A DNA stretch of 64,000 nt, from contig OY783206.1 of assembly GCA_963678705.1 (NCBI GenBank), forward strand, positions 19,417,807 through 19,481,806, written 5' to 3'. The position numbers and the translations under genes were made by a program. This document shows positions 10,630 through 23,060 of this stretch, piece after piece. Numbering within the stretch: the stretch's first letter is position 1; each line of letters begins with the position of its first letter. The notes beneath the pieces were generated by a model. The model searched no databases, was not told where the DNA came from, and worked only from the letters and a program-made list of their open reading frames with translations. The DNA comes from Panorpa germanica. Its lineage: Eukaryota > Arthropoda > Insecta > Mecoptera > Panorpidae.

Positions 10630-10745
10630 TAACTTTTTTTAATTTAATTTATGTAACGTAAGCCTATCTCCGATGCTAAGCCACATCAACGGCTACCTCC
10701 TACTATATTAGCAGAATTTATGGTGTCATGGCCTCATATATGTGA
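10630..10745 (-). mobile_element. SINE fragment, reverse orientation
   Basis: On the minus strand this matches the middle and 3' part of the SINE at 18642-18909 (landmarks 'catatatgaggcca', 'gacaccataaat', 'catcggagataggc'), followed by an A-rich tail at its 3' end. The tRNA-like head is missing. Confidence 0.75.
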
Positions 10746-12369
10746 ACCTTATAACCGTATCCTAACGTGTAGAGATAAAATTAGCATTTTAACCAATTTT
10801 CTTCAAAGTTAGACTTACACTGGTTTCAAAATGAACCGCTCATACGATTATTTATTGTTATGTGATAAATATGACTATTTTTAAAATGCTGTAGCCGGCC
10901 TTTTCGTTACCCAATTTGCATTATTCATAAAGTTGGGTCTCATTTAATTTCCTGGCGATTTAAATGACGATCAAGAACATCAAAGATGAAGCGTGCAAGA
11001 CATAAATAAACAGTTTATGTCCAGGGACGCACTTAGAGAGTTCGCGCCCTCTTTTAATATTTATTTAAAGACCTTTAGGACAACTGACAATTGCAGGAAC
11101 TGATCCATAGAATATCTATGTTAACTATTTAACAACTTAGAAAAATATGAAAATTGTCGCACAAATTAGCGGCAAGTCGTGTTATAATGCGCCTAAATTG
11201 CTGTACAGTTATAAAAGATATTATTATCTAATTATCGACTCGGTCTCGAGATAAATGTAATCAAAGTTTGATTCCTAACAAAAAGTTTATTGTCCGTGTG
11301 TTATTTAAATACGACAACGTAAAGTTGAACATTTATTTGTACAGCATTTTGTAATTATCGAATTTTATCGGCATGTATTTTGTCTTTATCGAAGAAAGAG
11401 AGAGACAACATCATAGAAATGTATTGACCAAACAGAGACAATATATATTTTCTTCCATGGTTTTAATACTATAATTAAAATAATTCTGTCAAGTAATCTT
11501 TTATATATCTCTCTCTCGCTTGCTCTTATATTAATCACTTATAAGTGCATCTCGCTTACTCATTGCTAGATGCTAACTAAAAATACTTAAGACTCCAGCG
11601 TACCCTCCAGAGCGCTCTTAAAATGGTATTTTGTTATATTTTTTAAAATTCTTTTCTTAAATAATAGAAAACGATGTTATAATTTATTAGCATTTTTCTT
11701 GGCATTATTGCATTTAATTGTTTCTTGAGAAATACAAGAATATGACATAATTAAGTAAATTACAAATTATTGAAGGCAAGTCAAGCATGCGGAAATATTT
11801 TGCTTGAAGAACGACCGACCGACGTTTCAATGATTTACTAGGAGTTACTGCAAGAAAAATAAGAAGCGCGCTGAAAGAATGATGGTGAAACTGTTTAAAA
11901 CCGAACATGCTTTTAAAAACTCTCTCTCCCTCTCTCGCTGTATAACTTATTATGAGACCCGACCAAGTGAGAAACGGCAACCCTAATTTTTTAAGTTCTT
12001 TATTATTATTAGAATTAAGAATTAAATTACCGAATTATATATGGTCGTTCAACAAGAGCTGTCATTTTTAATCAACAGAAAAACCCAATATTTCCGTGAA
12101 AAATGGTGATGTTTTTATTTTAACGTAAAGTAGAAACTCTGTCGTTAGTAATAAAACATAATATCTGCAAAAAGTCATCGAAATATTGTTTTCTTCTATT
12201 AATTTAAAATGGCCGCCCTTGTTGAAAGTCCAAAACTTTTATCTTCGAAACAAGTGAACGAAATTACTTAAAAAAAATTAATCAAATAAATTTTTAATAA
12301 AAGTACTTGCGGCCATATTTTGACACGCAGTCTGCTAACAAAAAACGTAGTTGGATTTTGTACTATTAA

Positions 12370-12620
12370 AGCCCCATTTTCACTCACTGAGTTTTAGTGT
12401 TAATTTAAGGTTTTAAGCTAAAATGTAAGTTTCAGTATTTGAAAAATAAAGAAATGAAATTAATTATATCAAATACAATAATTTATATTAAACAAAGATA
12501 GTAATAATTACAAAATAATATATATTACTAATGCATGACGTATGATTTCACAAGATCATAATTACATTTATGGTTAAAACCTTAAATTAAAACTAAAAAC
12601 AGTGAGTGAGAATGAGACTT
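12370..12620 (+). mobile_element. Short complete MITE (AGCCCCATTYYCACTCACTG family)
   Basis: Ends read 'agccccattttcactcactg' at the left and the inverse 'cagtgagtgagaatgagact' at the right, about 250 bp apart. It is a compact derivative of the family seen in longer form at 53387-54320 and 36010-37063. Confidence 0.75.
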
Positions 12621-12885
12621 ACCTCTATAATTTTTATTTCTTAATTTTTTTATTAATTTATATACGTAGTGTAAGCGTTAGCCTAGTGTTTTATTTAAGA
12701 TGTTGCTTTCAACAATAAAATGTCAAACTGAAGGACAAACATAGATTTCGAAATGCCAATAGAAGCGACACGGACTTAACAGTAAAAAATATAATTGCAA
12801 ATGACGTAGTACGTTATAGTAATGTAAGAATTTATTTTTTGTGATAATTATTGCTTGGAATTATCCATTATATCTAAGAACACGG

Positions 12886-13020
12886 CCGCCACTCGAAGTG
12901 TTACCACTTTAAAATGCTGTAGATTTGTCAAATATGAATCTTTCGATTTAATATTTTAAGATATTGTTGGAAATACATTAAATATCATGAAAAGTATGTC
13001 ACTGTTCGATGCGGCTACCT
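12886..13020 (+). repeat. Repeat fragment, 'cactcgaagtgttacc' family
   Basis: Shares 'cactcgaagtgttacc', 'aaaatgctgtag' and 'aatattttaaga' with 22965-23060, and its first part with 42018-42075 and 43930-43950. Non-coding. Confidence 0.5.
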
Positions 13021-13125
13021 CAGGCGTGGATGATGTCATCCAATCGAGATATCGGCAAAAACAATAATACATAAATAAAAATGGTTCGTTCTCTGTATTA
13101 AGGAGTACTTCACTTTCAACATATT

Positions 13126-13345
13126 TTATAAAGAAACGAATACCGCTTGCTGTGATGTTCTTTACACGACAATATTTGTCATATTCTCAATGAATGATTG
13201 AATTTTTTCTAAACAGTTGTAAGAAAATTACCATTGTTATATCACAAAACATCCGTCGGTGTCGGTGTAAAAATGCAAATTTTAACAGTCAAAATCTCTA
13301 AATCTAGTCCCGCAAGGAGTATTGAAACTTTTTCTACGTATTTCT
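13126..13345 (-). repeat. Dispersed repeat, inverted copy beside a receptor exon
   Basis: This is the inverse of the 9748-9905 family ('aaacgaataccgcttgctg' at the left, 'cccgcaaggagtattgaaac' at the right). It ends about 50 bp from the splice donor of the receptor exon at 13397. Confidence 0.65.
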
Positions 13346-13396
13346 ACATTAATAGATATAGATATTTAAATTTTCAAAATTTAGATTTAGACTTAC

Positions 13397-13581
13397 CAGC
13401 AAACCAACAGCGAAGTTCTCCAAATCTGGGCCTCAGGAAACTGTCACTGGGGTCTTTTGGAACATTGTCAAGAATAGCAGCTACCCCGGCGATCACTAGA
13501 GCGCTACCCCAAGCGTAGAAATTGAAAATACGATGACGAAAAACTTCTTGAGACTTTTCTAAAGATGTCGGACGAATATCT
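13397..13581 (-). CDS. Mth-like GPCR exon: inner loop 2, TM4, outer loop 2
   Basis: The acceptor is TTACAG above 13581 and the donor is TGCTG|GTAAGT below 13397. The first base completes Arg (AG|A). It reads DIRPTSLEKSQEVFRHRIF, the second inner loop, then NFYAWGSALVIAGVAAIL, which is TM4. The second outer loop follows with DNVPKDPSDSFLRPRFGE and the conserved Cys of LRCWFAG. That Cys pairs with one near TM3 in this receptor class. The exon ends in phase 1 and splices to 9592. Confidence 0.95.
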
Positions 13582-14946
13582 CTGTAACAAAAGAAAAAAC
13601 AACTTAATAAAATATTGTCACAAATGATTACCATTGCAAAACAAAAAAAATTGAAATATTTTTGATTAGGGGGGGTGGAGAGGGGGAAACTATGAGCAAG
13701 CCTATATCTGTATTCACTAAAATTAAAGACAATTCTAAAATATTTATTTTTATTTATTAAGTATAAGAACTAATCTTTGTCTGCAAGTACATGCAAAGAA
13801 GTATCTGGTGCTGCCATCGTGTGGGCAGTAGCGGAAGTATCAAAATCAACATTAATTATTCATTAATTGCATATAATATAGAACGTTATAATTTGGTATT
13901 TCCTGATTAAAAATGTTACGCTGTTTAAATCAACAGTCTTTAAAAAAGGCAGCGGTCATTGGACTGGCAAAATAAGAAGATAAATAGTAAAGTGAATTCG
14001 TTCAAGGGAAATGTCAGTAATATGAACTACAAATGGTAAAATTACTTCACCTGGTCTCACTACCGTACCAATATTGAATGAAGTTGGAAATAAGCCAATA
14101 AAGTGTAACAGAGACAGATATATCTTGTTTCTTTTTCTCTTACATTCTATATACATACAATATTTTCAAATGTAAAGAGACAACAAATATATCTCCATTT
14201 AAATGTGTGTTGTTGAAAAGAGAAAGAATATTCTGACGGTTAATGAATTAAACAATTGTTCAAATTTATTTTAACTTTAAATCAAATGTTACTTGCCCGA
14301 ATTTTTTGTAATATAATCCTGAGGAATATCTGAAGATAGAAACCTTAGAAGACCCCGCGTAATGTCCAGAAATATATCTGAAACATTGAAACGACGCTTG
14401 TGTTACTAAATGTGATTACTGCCGCCCAATTCAATTTAGTTTGTTATTTCAATTTGTTTACTCTTCACAAAATGTGGTTTAAACTATCCTTAGAACTGTA
14501 GACCAAGTGAAGAACATACTAACTGCAAATTCTATATCTCTATAAGAACAAACCTAGCGAATTTTTCGAATAGCAATTTATTCTTCGAAAGATTTCAGAC
14601 CATCGTCCGTGCCAGAGATAGCCACCTATAAATTACGTCACACAATTTTCCTGCAGTTCTAACCCCCTCTCCATCACCATTGTCAAAATTTCCGAACAAG
14701 AATCACTTAAATTTCACTTTATAAATATTTTATTGTTCTTAGAATAAATGAACTTATGTTTTCTTTTTTGGTCTCATGGAATTATGTTCTTTTAACCACT
14801 TTTTTCTGCATGTGACGTCACGGCGCTTCTGACCCTTATACAATACCTCCCTATATAGGATAACCACTATGGAACAGTGACTTGTTTTTAATGAAAATTA
14901 ATATATTTTGAACTGTGTCTAAAAATATGAAATAAAAAGATTATGA

Positions 14947-15798
14947 CCCAGTAAACAATTTGGTGAAGTGCCCTATTTGGTGACGTTCGAGTTACTCGTA
15001 CAATTCTATTCTAACGCTTTACAAGTTCTCTACCTGTCACAGATTTTGTGTTAGTTGTTAGAATTTTTTCATAATAATATTCTTTCTTTTTCCAACATCA
15101 TTCATTAAGTAGCAGTTGTTTCTTTCATATTTTTCTTAGTTCACTTTCATTCCAAAGTGAGAGAGAAACGAGATGCGGTTAGACAAGTAAAATATATTTT
15201 TCATTGTTACACTTGTATACTTGTATAGTATTTCGTTCAGTACAGTATGTTTAAAGTATATGCTATCCTTTTTCAACAAATATTTCTTTAATGGTAATAG
15301 GCACACGCTGTCTCCCTCAATCTCCGAATATAGTGTGTTTAAACGAATACTCTAAGCAGCGATGCTAAGACAGAGGTTTTAAACCTAACGCAGACCTGCC
15401 GATCGTGGATTTTTGAATCACCAAAACAATGTAAAAAACTAATATAACGAGTATTGTTGAAGATGAATAATATTCATTAAAAAAATCACGATCCGTACTA
15501 AAGATTACATTTATTTATTTCTTCATTTAAATATTTATATTTTACAGACTCTGAAAAGTAGAATTCCATTAAGTTTTATACCCCTGCCATCCCAGCTAGT
15601 GTCAAGTTTATAACTCCGGTCATAAATCATAAACCGTCTCCGCTTTTAATTCAGCAGTGAACCATCGTTGCGATCTCTGTAGGTCATAAAAAGGGCCTTT
15701 CCTATTAACGACTGAATAGAAAACGAACACGTTCCAGACAAAACACTCATGATATGCAATAGAAATTAAGTAGAATTGACTCCAAAATGTTTACTGGG
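14947..15798 (-). mobile_element. Larger MITE, CCCAGTAAACAATTTGG family
   Basis: The left end matches the inverse of the right end of 10357-10610, including 'gtgccctatttggtgacgtt'. The right end 'ccaaaatgtttactggg' matches the inverse of its left end. About 850 bp, with no ORF. It directly abuts the TTAA-type element that starts at about 15801. Confidence 0.7.
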
Positions 15799-15800
15799 GA

Positions 15801-17019
15801 AGGTACAGGACGGGCCGGGCCTCCAATGTTTAAGTAAAAGTTTGCATCTTACATACGAAATAAATGAGGGACGAACAAATATTGAGACTGAATCCTTGAG
15901 AACGAATTTTTGAACTCCCAATTAAATGGTTTTTTGCCTGTTAAAATTATATTTTGATGTAAAAAATTATCTATAATAAATGTCAAATTGATATTAATGG
16001 GGTTGTGTCCTCATTTTTTAGTGGTCGATTTTTCAATTGTTGATTGAAATTGATGTTAATAAATGTGTATTGGCGTATCTATTTTATTGAATATCTAAAT
16101 GTTGACAGAGATATAGCAATTAAAAATTTGAATTGTAGTTTTGGTGCTAGAGATGGTCGGCCATTTGTATGACGTGAAATGCATTTTAGCGTCAGTTATT
16201 TGTTGAGTAGGTCAGTACTGTGGTTATGTCTTGTAGCTCTTGGTAGTTGAAATAATCAAGTCAAGTCAAAGAATAATAAGTTTTTATTTTATTTAACCCT
16301 GTTACGGCAGACATAATATTGGAATTTTATTGTTCCTTGAAATAACTGTAAATAATATTTGATATTTTGATATATAAATACATGTAGCAGAGATTTATGA
16401 GCTGTAAGGTTGGTAACCTGTAAACTTGTCAGAGTTCAGTCAAGAATATATCTTTTTTACGCTCTGTTGTATAAAAGAGAAGCAAATAGCGGTTGTGAGG
16501 TCACATGGAGTTGGAATGTTGTACAACGTTGAATCCCTTTAATAATTAAAGAAAGAAAATGACTTTTTAATTGTTAATCTCTTAAAATATAAGGAGTTAT
16601 TAAAAAATAATTGAACATTTGAGGTTCTAGTAACCAACTTTACCAATATATAGCACAATTTTATAGAAATTAAGACATAGAACGCAAGCCCATTCCATTT
16701 AAATTAAATATTTTGAAAAAGTCATAATGAATTTGACAACATTTACAGTGTTTCTTACTGGTTTCATTTCAATATTTTTGTAAATAGGTATCTTTGTGAT
16801 AATTCCTTTTTTTTTAATAGTTACAAGAAAGGTTTTTTTTATACACACGTGGTTTTTGAAAACCGTGTCATCATTTTTTCATAGTTAAAAGTTAGGATAA
16901 ACGCAAATGGCTATTTTTAATCATTTCTAAAAAGAAAACTATGAACCCTACGTCACTAATATTTTGATCCTCTAAATTTAATGACAATTTCATCATTTGC
17001 GTAAAGGTTTTGTACCTCC
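15801..17019 (+). mobile_element. TTAA-flanked element (GGAGGTAC family), copy 1
   Basis: The left end 'aggtacagga' is clipped. The right end reads 'tgtacctcc' followed by TTAA at 17020-17023. Inside, near the right end, it shares with the other copies 'gtgtcatcattttttcatag' (inverse 'atgaaaaaatgatgac') and 'ttcatagttttctttt'. It is split by a second repeat at 15996-16694. There is no transposase ORF. Confidence 0.75.
15996..16694 (+). mobile_element. MITE (AATGGGCTTGTGTCC family) nested in TTAA-type element
   Basis: The left end is 'aatggggttgtgtcctc' and the right end is its inverse, 'cgcaagcccatt'. Other copies are at 35010-35547 and 24650-25206. Sequence flanking this copy is continuous in other members of the TTAA-type host family, which shows it is the later insertion. 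Confidence 0.75.
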
Positions 17020-17142
17020 TTAATAATTGACGAAGCCACAGAGTTTTCCATTGGTAACTCTTCGACTGATATCTTAAGTTCAAGGCCGACGAATAGAAAC
17101 AAGTATTTGTGGATGTAATAAGACGAGGAGAAAGTTAAAATC

Positions 17143-17484
17143 TTGAAGATCTCGATATCGCTTCAAGGGGAACAAGTTTGGGGCATTGCGTTGGTTGTTA
17201 GAAATATGGTTAATAGGTACTGCGGCATAAAACGCTGGAGATTTTTAACGTCAGATGTGAAAGTGAGACGCAAAGGAAGCCAATGGCCTCAGACGACCTT
17301 GACACGAGCATCTATTAACATAATTTATAACTATATAGCTGTTGAATTAATTTGTGATAAAACACAAATTAGAAATGATGTAACATCCAATGACAGATGG
17401 AAACAACTCTATCACTTGAGAAAACACAGCGCAAATAAGAAAATTCTAAGGAAAGAAAAACAATTGCAGAGCGCGGATAAATAG
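17143..17484 (+). other. Unrecognised 113-codon open frame
   Basis: An open frame of 113 codons in an otherwise unremarkable part of the intron. The translation is basic toward the end (RKHSANKKILRKEK) with no signal peptide, membrane helix or motif I know. It may be decayed transposon sequence or chance; I do not claim a gene. Confidence 0.15.
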
Positions 17485-18066
17485 GGTAAAGTGTCCACGA
17501 TGTGAAATGATAAAAATAACAATAACATCAATCGAAAACAATCACAGTCCAAACCACATCGAAAGTTAAAGGAGGTACTGCAAATTAGATGGTTTTACGA
17601 TATCACCATTATCGATAATAGAAACTAAACCAATATGGATTTATGGGTTATAACTTTGCGGTACATCAGCTAACTCAAACAATGAGATCTTACAAAGATT
17701 CCTTATAAAGATTTCTTGTAAAACAAGCAAAATTGAAATTCAACTAAACAACCAAAATTATTTTCGTGCCAACATTAATCCCATGGGTCTGGCTTAAAGA
17801 ATTATTTATAGCAATAGCACTTTAAAGTGTTTTCTTAAAGAAAAGAAATGTCAAGTTTTATGAACATTTTAATACACTCCTTACATTGTATTCTTTCATT
17901 ATAAGACTACCTGTAATAATAGAATAAAATTGAATTTTATGAACTTCTTGGAATGTTAATGTGCAAATTTCTTTCAACAGGTAAAAACAAGATTTAACAA
18001 GTCGATGCTCTTGAAAAATAAAAGAACATTCGTAAACTTCTTCAGCTCGCATTGTGTTCTCAATAG

Positions 18067-19378
18067 GGGCCCTATTCCTGAATTTTGCGAGCAATGTTCG
18101 CAATCGAACAGATTCGATCGAAACGAGTGAAGTAAGATTCGATCACAATTGAAAACACTATTCCTAAATACGTCGAAACTAACATTCTCCATTCGATTGA
18201 ATATATTGCGTAGAACGTTTCGTAGACCAGCAAAATGCGGGAAATTTAATATAATTTAAATATTTTTTGTAAGTTGGATATCATTATCTGGTTAAACTAT
18301 TATTTCTACCGTTTTTCTGGATTTTAAAAAAAGCATTTATCTTAGTATAGTACAAATTTAATATTGAATACAGAGTTTGCATAATAATTTATATATTCTC
18401 CTATTTATTAATTTTATAGAACTTTTAATCATTTCACAATTGGATTTTAAAAATTATATGCATTAATAGAATATTAGAATACATTATATTTGTTAAATTA
18501 CGATAGATTAAAAAAACAGCACTTATTTTAATAAATATATTTAAGAATAAACACAATATACTATTTTTAATTTTATTAATAAATAAACAGTATATTCTAT
18601 TATAAATAAGATCTATTAATTAAGTGTTTTTTTTTTTTTTTGACGACACAGTGGGCGAGAGCATTGATGCTTGACGCCGACTGCTGTGTCTTCGGGTTCG
18701 ATCCCCGGACCAGATATATATTTTCTGGGTTTGGTTATTATGAACTTATATTGATTATGGTCATACATAATCATACAGTTATTAGGCAGTGGTGTAGCCC
18801 ACATATATGAGGCCACGACACCATAAATACTGCCAACATTGAAGGAGGTCGTCGGTGATAGGACTCAGCATCGGAAATAGGCCGACGTTAAATAAAAAAA
18901 AAAAAAAAAAATTAAGTGTTTTGGCTACGTCTAGTTTCTGATTCTAATGGTTGTATTTTCGTAACTGTATTTCATTTTCCATATAATTTAACTCCGTTTC
19001 TTCAAGCGTAGCTAAATTATTTAAAGCCATACTTCTTAGAGATGTCATTTTTATTAAATTAATATAAAGCGCAATAAAAAGTAATAGAAAAATTTTAGGT
19101 TAACTTCAACAAATATTTATTTTTTTGACATATCTAGAAATCTTCTAAATACTCTTGCCTGACACAGTGATAACTAATAAAAATCATTAAAAATTTACTG
19201 TTCGATCGTATTCGCAATTAGTATATTTATAGATATTAGATAATTAGTCGACGTGCAAATGTTCACTTTTTTCAGGAATATGTTCAAAATTTTCAGGAAT
19301 AGCACTTTTGAGTAAATCGAGTGATTTTTACGGAAAGAAGAAGAGTTTACGATTCGATTGAACTCAGGAATAGCGCCA
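18067..19378 (-). mobile_element. Degenerate DNA transposon, GGSCCTATTCCTGA ends, hosting a SINE
   Basis: Short inverted ends: 'gggccctattcctgaatt' at the left, and at the right 'aactcaggaatagcgcc'. On the minus strand at 19048-18920 a frame beginning MTSLRSMALNNLATLEETEL resembles the N-terminus of PIF/Harbinger-type proteins as I remember them; the match is weak. The frame stops at a TAG after RKYNH. The rest is too decayed to read. A SINE has landed in it at 18642. Confidence 0.45.
18642..18909 (+). mobile_element. tRNA-headed SINE with target duplication
   Basis: A copy of about 270 bp with a 5' tRNA-like head: an A-box-like 'gtgggcgagagcattg' and a canonical B box, gggttcgatcccc, at about 18697. 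These are the internal RNA polymerase III promoter. A unique body and an A-rich tail (18891-18909) follow. The 13-mer aattaagtgtttt lies on both sides (18618-18630 and 18910-18922). Reverse fragments are at 10630-10745, and a short forward scrap at 59655-59700. Movement would depend on a LINE partner. Confidence 0.9.
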
Positions 19379-19587
19379 CAAGGTAATTTCCATTTACACT
19401 GTTTACAAGAGAAACTGCGAAATGTCACAAACACAATCAAGGTCATCGTGAATCTTACATTTACCACACTACTACGCACATCTTTAGTTCATTATTACGA
19501 CAATTTATGGGAATGAGAACCTTTCTCACACTTTCCTAATTAGGCTTTTTTACATTTTCTTATATTATTTATTATATTTATTATATT

Positions 19588-20062
19588 ATTTATTTATATT
19601 AATGTACAACAAATTAAGTTTATTGTGTAAAAATTTGAAGTCGATTGGAGTAAAACTGTTGGAGATATAGAGTTTTAAGTCTTCATGTCTCTGGCCTGGT
19701 TTCGTCTTTCTTTGAAACTTTTAAACACGTTTTCTCACACATAACTTTTTCGGAGTCGGTGCACTCTTTAACTCAAAATCTACTGCATCTACTAGACCGA
19801 TCCTTATGAAATTGCACACTCTTTCTTTACATAAATGCTAAGGTAACACTGTCGAGTTTTTTTTTTTTAACTTTAACATATTTTTAAATAACATATTTTC
19901 TGATTTTTTTCCTGAAAAATCGGTATTTTGACTTCTAAGTGCTGTAAAAAATTGAAAAATCCATAAACAAAAAAAAAACAGACAGAGTTACCTGCAGAAA
20001 TTTATCAACTAATAAAATCATCTTTGTTTTTTGAATTCAAATATCCAGTGATGAATTATGAC
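19588..20062 (+). repeat. Dispersed 0.5-0.7 kb repeat, copy 1 (truncated)
   Basis: Starts in 'atttatattaatgtacaac' and carries the landmarks 'gtcgattggagtaaaactgt', 'ggcctggtttcgtctttc' and 'tgcacactctttctttacat'. Copies are at 47207-47905, 56858-57495 and 61003-61800. The 3' part is missing here. No ORF and no inverted ends; class unknown. Confidence 0.75.
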
Positions 20063-20130
20063 TGACTACTACGCTACTACGCTTTACCTATCCGAACCCT
20101 GTAAATGTAATGAACCATACGGGCTAAAAG
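20063..20130 (+). repeat. Scrap of GGCCTGTCGCA-family internal sequence
   Basis: The string around 'ctttacctatccgaaccctg' followed by 'taaatgtaatgaacc' recurs at 23490-23540, 29715-29750 and inverted at 29205-29240. It is joined directly to the truncated end of the previous repeat. Confidence 0.6.
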
Positions 20131-20565
20131 TTCGCTCTCATGATAAATTATGTTAATGCGGAGGTGTTGTACGTCGCAGATTTGATATAACACTGGTGCA
20201 TCGTTGGCCGAAATAATTTTTGTGGTGGAAATGTTAGTAATTCCTACATCTTGTCCTAATGATGTCGTGAGACGCCACTGAACACGAAGAACGGAATTTA
20301 TACCGGAGGTAAAATATTTCAAGACTGAAATACTATTAGATAAGACTTCAGATGGAGAAGAATTAATTATGGAGAACACGCAGAAATATTTCCAGTATTT
20401 ATCTATATGTTTGATGAATTCCAATCTAATATAAACCTAGTTCTAAGATACTTGCGGAATTTATATTAAAAAGTATTGATGCTTAAATATTTGATAAAGG
20501 CTTTGGCTTAGTCGAAACGTAGACCCTCCTTATTTTGTAATTGTTTATAACTGTAGTGGAAAATT
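20131..20565. other. Unassigned stretch with a 115-codon minus-strand frame
   Basis: A 115-codon frame runs on the minus strand (20424-20077), beginning MEFIKHIDKYWKYFCVFSII, with no recognised domain. Downstream at about 20500 the plus strand has 'ggctttggcttagtcgaaacg'. That resembles the 3'-terminal stem motifs of some retroelements, from memory. It may be the decayed tail of one; unproven. Confidence 0.25.
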
Positions 20566-20815
20566 GCACACTTTTCTCATAATAGAACACACTTTAATTT
20601 GCGTTGCGAACAATATCTTAAATTTTAGAAATGCATATTACATGTACTGATAAAGTTAACTGTCAGGATCTCCAATGTGATTTGTTTTAAACAGTCGCAT
20701 TGTTATTGAAGATATAAACAATTAAAATAGTCGTTTAAAGAACCAGGATAATTAAAGGGACAAAACTTTGCAAACAATTAAAGACATATTTAATGTCATG
20801 TCCGTCCTTACACTC
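20566..20815 (-). repeat. Dispersed repeat, inverted partner of 51175-51370
   Basis: Inverted relative to 51175-51370; the shared core includes 'actgataaagttaactgtcagg', 'gatttgttttaaa' and 'atgtcatgtccgtcctta'. Non-coding. Confidence 0.65.
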
Positions 20816-20917
20816 TTCATCTCAGTTAATTATTATTTTATTTATATTAATAAAATATTGTAGTAAATTTAATAGAAATTTATTAATAATTTTATATTAT
20901 ATATAATATTAATTTAA

Positions 20918-21694
20918 GGTACAGGACGTTAACGTAAATGATGAAAAAGTTGTGAAATTTGGAGGGTCGATACAAATAGTTAAAACACTTGCTGTCTCAA
21001 AATTTTAGAGACCTAGGGTTCATAGTTTTCTTTTTATACATGATTAAAAATAGTCATTTTCCATACAAATCATAATTTTTAGCTCAATTTCACCACATAA
21101 TATAACTTTTAACTATAAAAAAATGGTGACACGGTTTTCAAAAACTAGGTGTATATAAAATAATCTTTTCTGTAACTATTGCAAAAAGAAAATTATCAAA
21201 ACGATACCTATATACGAAAATATTTAAATAAAACCAGTAAGAAACAGTAAATGTAGGTTATAAGCTGGCAACGTTGCAAATGACAATTTGAGCGGGAAAT
21301 TCAAAATCGGAATAAATGTTATACAAAATATAACAATTTATTGGTCAAAGAACCAAATCACGCATGCGTCAACACACGTAAATTTGCAGCGTTGCAAAAT
21401 TTATTATTCTTTTTTCAAAATATTGTATTTAATTTGTTTAATTATTGTATTAAATTTGAATTTAAATTGAATTTATATAAATTTGATATTAATTATAGGT
21501 AATTTTTAATTTATTAAACTATTATATGCATAAAAATTCATTTTAACAAGCAAAAACCAGTTTAATAGGGAATTGAAATATTTATTTTCTAAGATACAGT
21601 TCCAATATTTGCTCGTCCCTCATGTACTTCGCATTTTGCATTTCGTATTACCGAGAGATAAACTTTTTGCATTGACGGTACGTTCTGTACCTCC
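20918..21694 (+). mobile_element. TTAA-flanked element (GGAGGTAC family), copy 2
   Basis: TTAA at 20914-20917 and 21695-21698. The left end is 'ggtacaggacgttaacg'. The right end is the inverse of 'ggaggtacagaacgtacc', followed inward by the inverse of 'aaaaagtttatctctcgg'. It is about 0.78 kb with no transposase. The ends share only about 12 bases in inverted orientation. Confidence 0.8.
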
Positions 21695-22059
21695 TTAATT
21701 AAATTGCTTTGGATTCATCTATCTGTTCTTATCGTGCGTTAAAGATAAGGATGCAACTATCTTAATTGTCTAATTGCTAATTACATGAATTAAATTCACA
21801 CATCGATGCAGACGTGGTTTCCAATCAACTTTGAACCTTCTTATCACATAAAACGCCTTTCTGTTTTATTGTTGATTGGAACGCTTGAACAAAAACTATT
21901 ATTCTCTTCATTCTTTCATTATCTTCTTCTCTTACCTACCTCCTTCCTCCTACCTCACCTCATGAAACTAACATTACGTTTTTTATAAGATACGTTTGTT
22001 GTTTCTTTGAATGCATAATAGCAATACTGATGATTCTACCAGTGCAGCAATTCTCAATC

Positions 22060-22285
22060 TGTTCTTTATTCGTAGAAACAGTTTCAATACTTCTTGCGGT
22101 ACTAAATTTTGAATGTTAAAATTTGTATTTTTAACACACGAACCGGATTTTAACGGAAACGGATGTTTTGTGATATAACAACGGTAATTTTCTTACGATT
22201 GTTTTTAAAAGCTTAGAATATGACAAATATTGTCCTGTAAAGAAAATTAGAGCAAGCGGTATTCGTTTCTTTAATTTTCCGGCTC
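22060..22285 (+). repeat. Dispersed repeat ('cttgcggtact' family), copy 3
   Basis: Contains 'ttcttgcggtactaaatttt', 'aacggatgttttgtgatat' and 'agcaagcggtattcgtttct', matching 9748-9905 and 55782-56025. Confidence 0.65.
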
Positions 22286-22964
22286 CGTCAATGTTTTTGA
22301 AAATTTGCTGTATCATAGAGAAAAAATTCTAAGACTTTAGGCGTCCTCTGCATTTTCCCTGAATTTCCTGGAAACCCGTAATTTTGGAAATAACAACGGG
22401 CACTTTTTACTCTATAGCTGGTAATCCGTTAAAGATAGAAAATTGAAGTTTAGCATGTGTATTACTGTGTTCAATGCTAACATTTTCAAAAATTTAAAAA
22501 GGGGGCGCTGATAACATTAATAGTGTCCGGTAGTGAACTTTGGAGAAAGTATATATTTTGGATTGTATAATAATATATAATAATATTTGAAAATTTCAAA
22601 ATTTTATTTGGGGGCCGATTTTTCTCAAAGGTAAAAATTGTGTTAGAAAGTAGAAATATTGTATGAAGGCTAACGTTAGTTTACAAATCGAAATAAAAAT
22701 TTCCAAATTTTGAAAAAAAGTTAGTCAAATAAATTTTGAATATTAAAATAATTTATATTTTGTTGAAAACAATAAAAAAAATTAGTTAGTTGATATGAAA
22801 AAATATTTCATATTGAACGAGTTAAATATTTTAACTTAAAACTTGAAATGAAATGAATCTACGAACTATTTCATTGAATTCAAATCATCACACACTAAAA
22901 AATGACGTTAGTTTTAAATAATATTAAACGAGTTTGAAAAAGTGAAATCTAAACAAGAACCGTC

Positions 22965-23060
22965 ATTCGAAGTGTTATTAATTAAAAATGCTGTAGCTTC
23001 GGTAATTATGAATCTTATTAAATAATATTTTAAGACTTTGTGTAAACTTTAGCGATAGTA
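22965..23060 (+). repeat. Repeat fragment, 'cattcgaagtgtta' family
   Basis: Matches 12886-12980 in 'cgaagtgtta', 'aaaatgctgtagctt' and the following AT-rich portion. Confidence 0.45.

Larger units (their letters stand above)
9593..13396 (-). other. Receptor intron of 3.8 kb filled with repeats
   Basis: This intron separates the TM4/outer-loop exon from the TM5 exon. It holds several MITE copies and a SINE fragment, listed separately. The stretch 10746-12369 contains no gene that I can see. About 11400-11600 resembles the repeat scraps near 39150-39300 ('tctcgcttac'). An 88-residue frame at 11714-11980 is not recognisable. Confidence 0.7.

Noticed and set aside
17143..17484. 113-codon frame as an intronic gene
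   Set aside because: No recognisable motif; kept only as a low-confidence note.
18642..18740. Genuine tRNA gene
   Set aside because: The B box is clear, but the acceptor stem cannot be closed and the sequence continues into a repeated body with an A tail, as in a SINE.
20077..20424. 115-codon minus-strand frame as a gene
   Set aside because: It begins in unassigned sequence and runs into a repeat core; no domain recognised.
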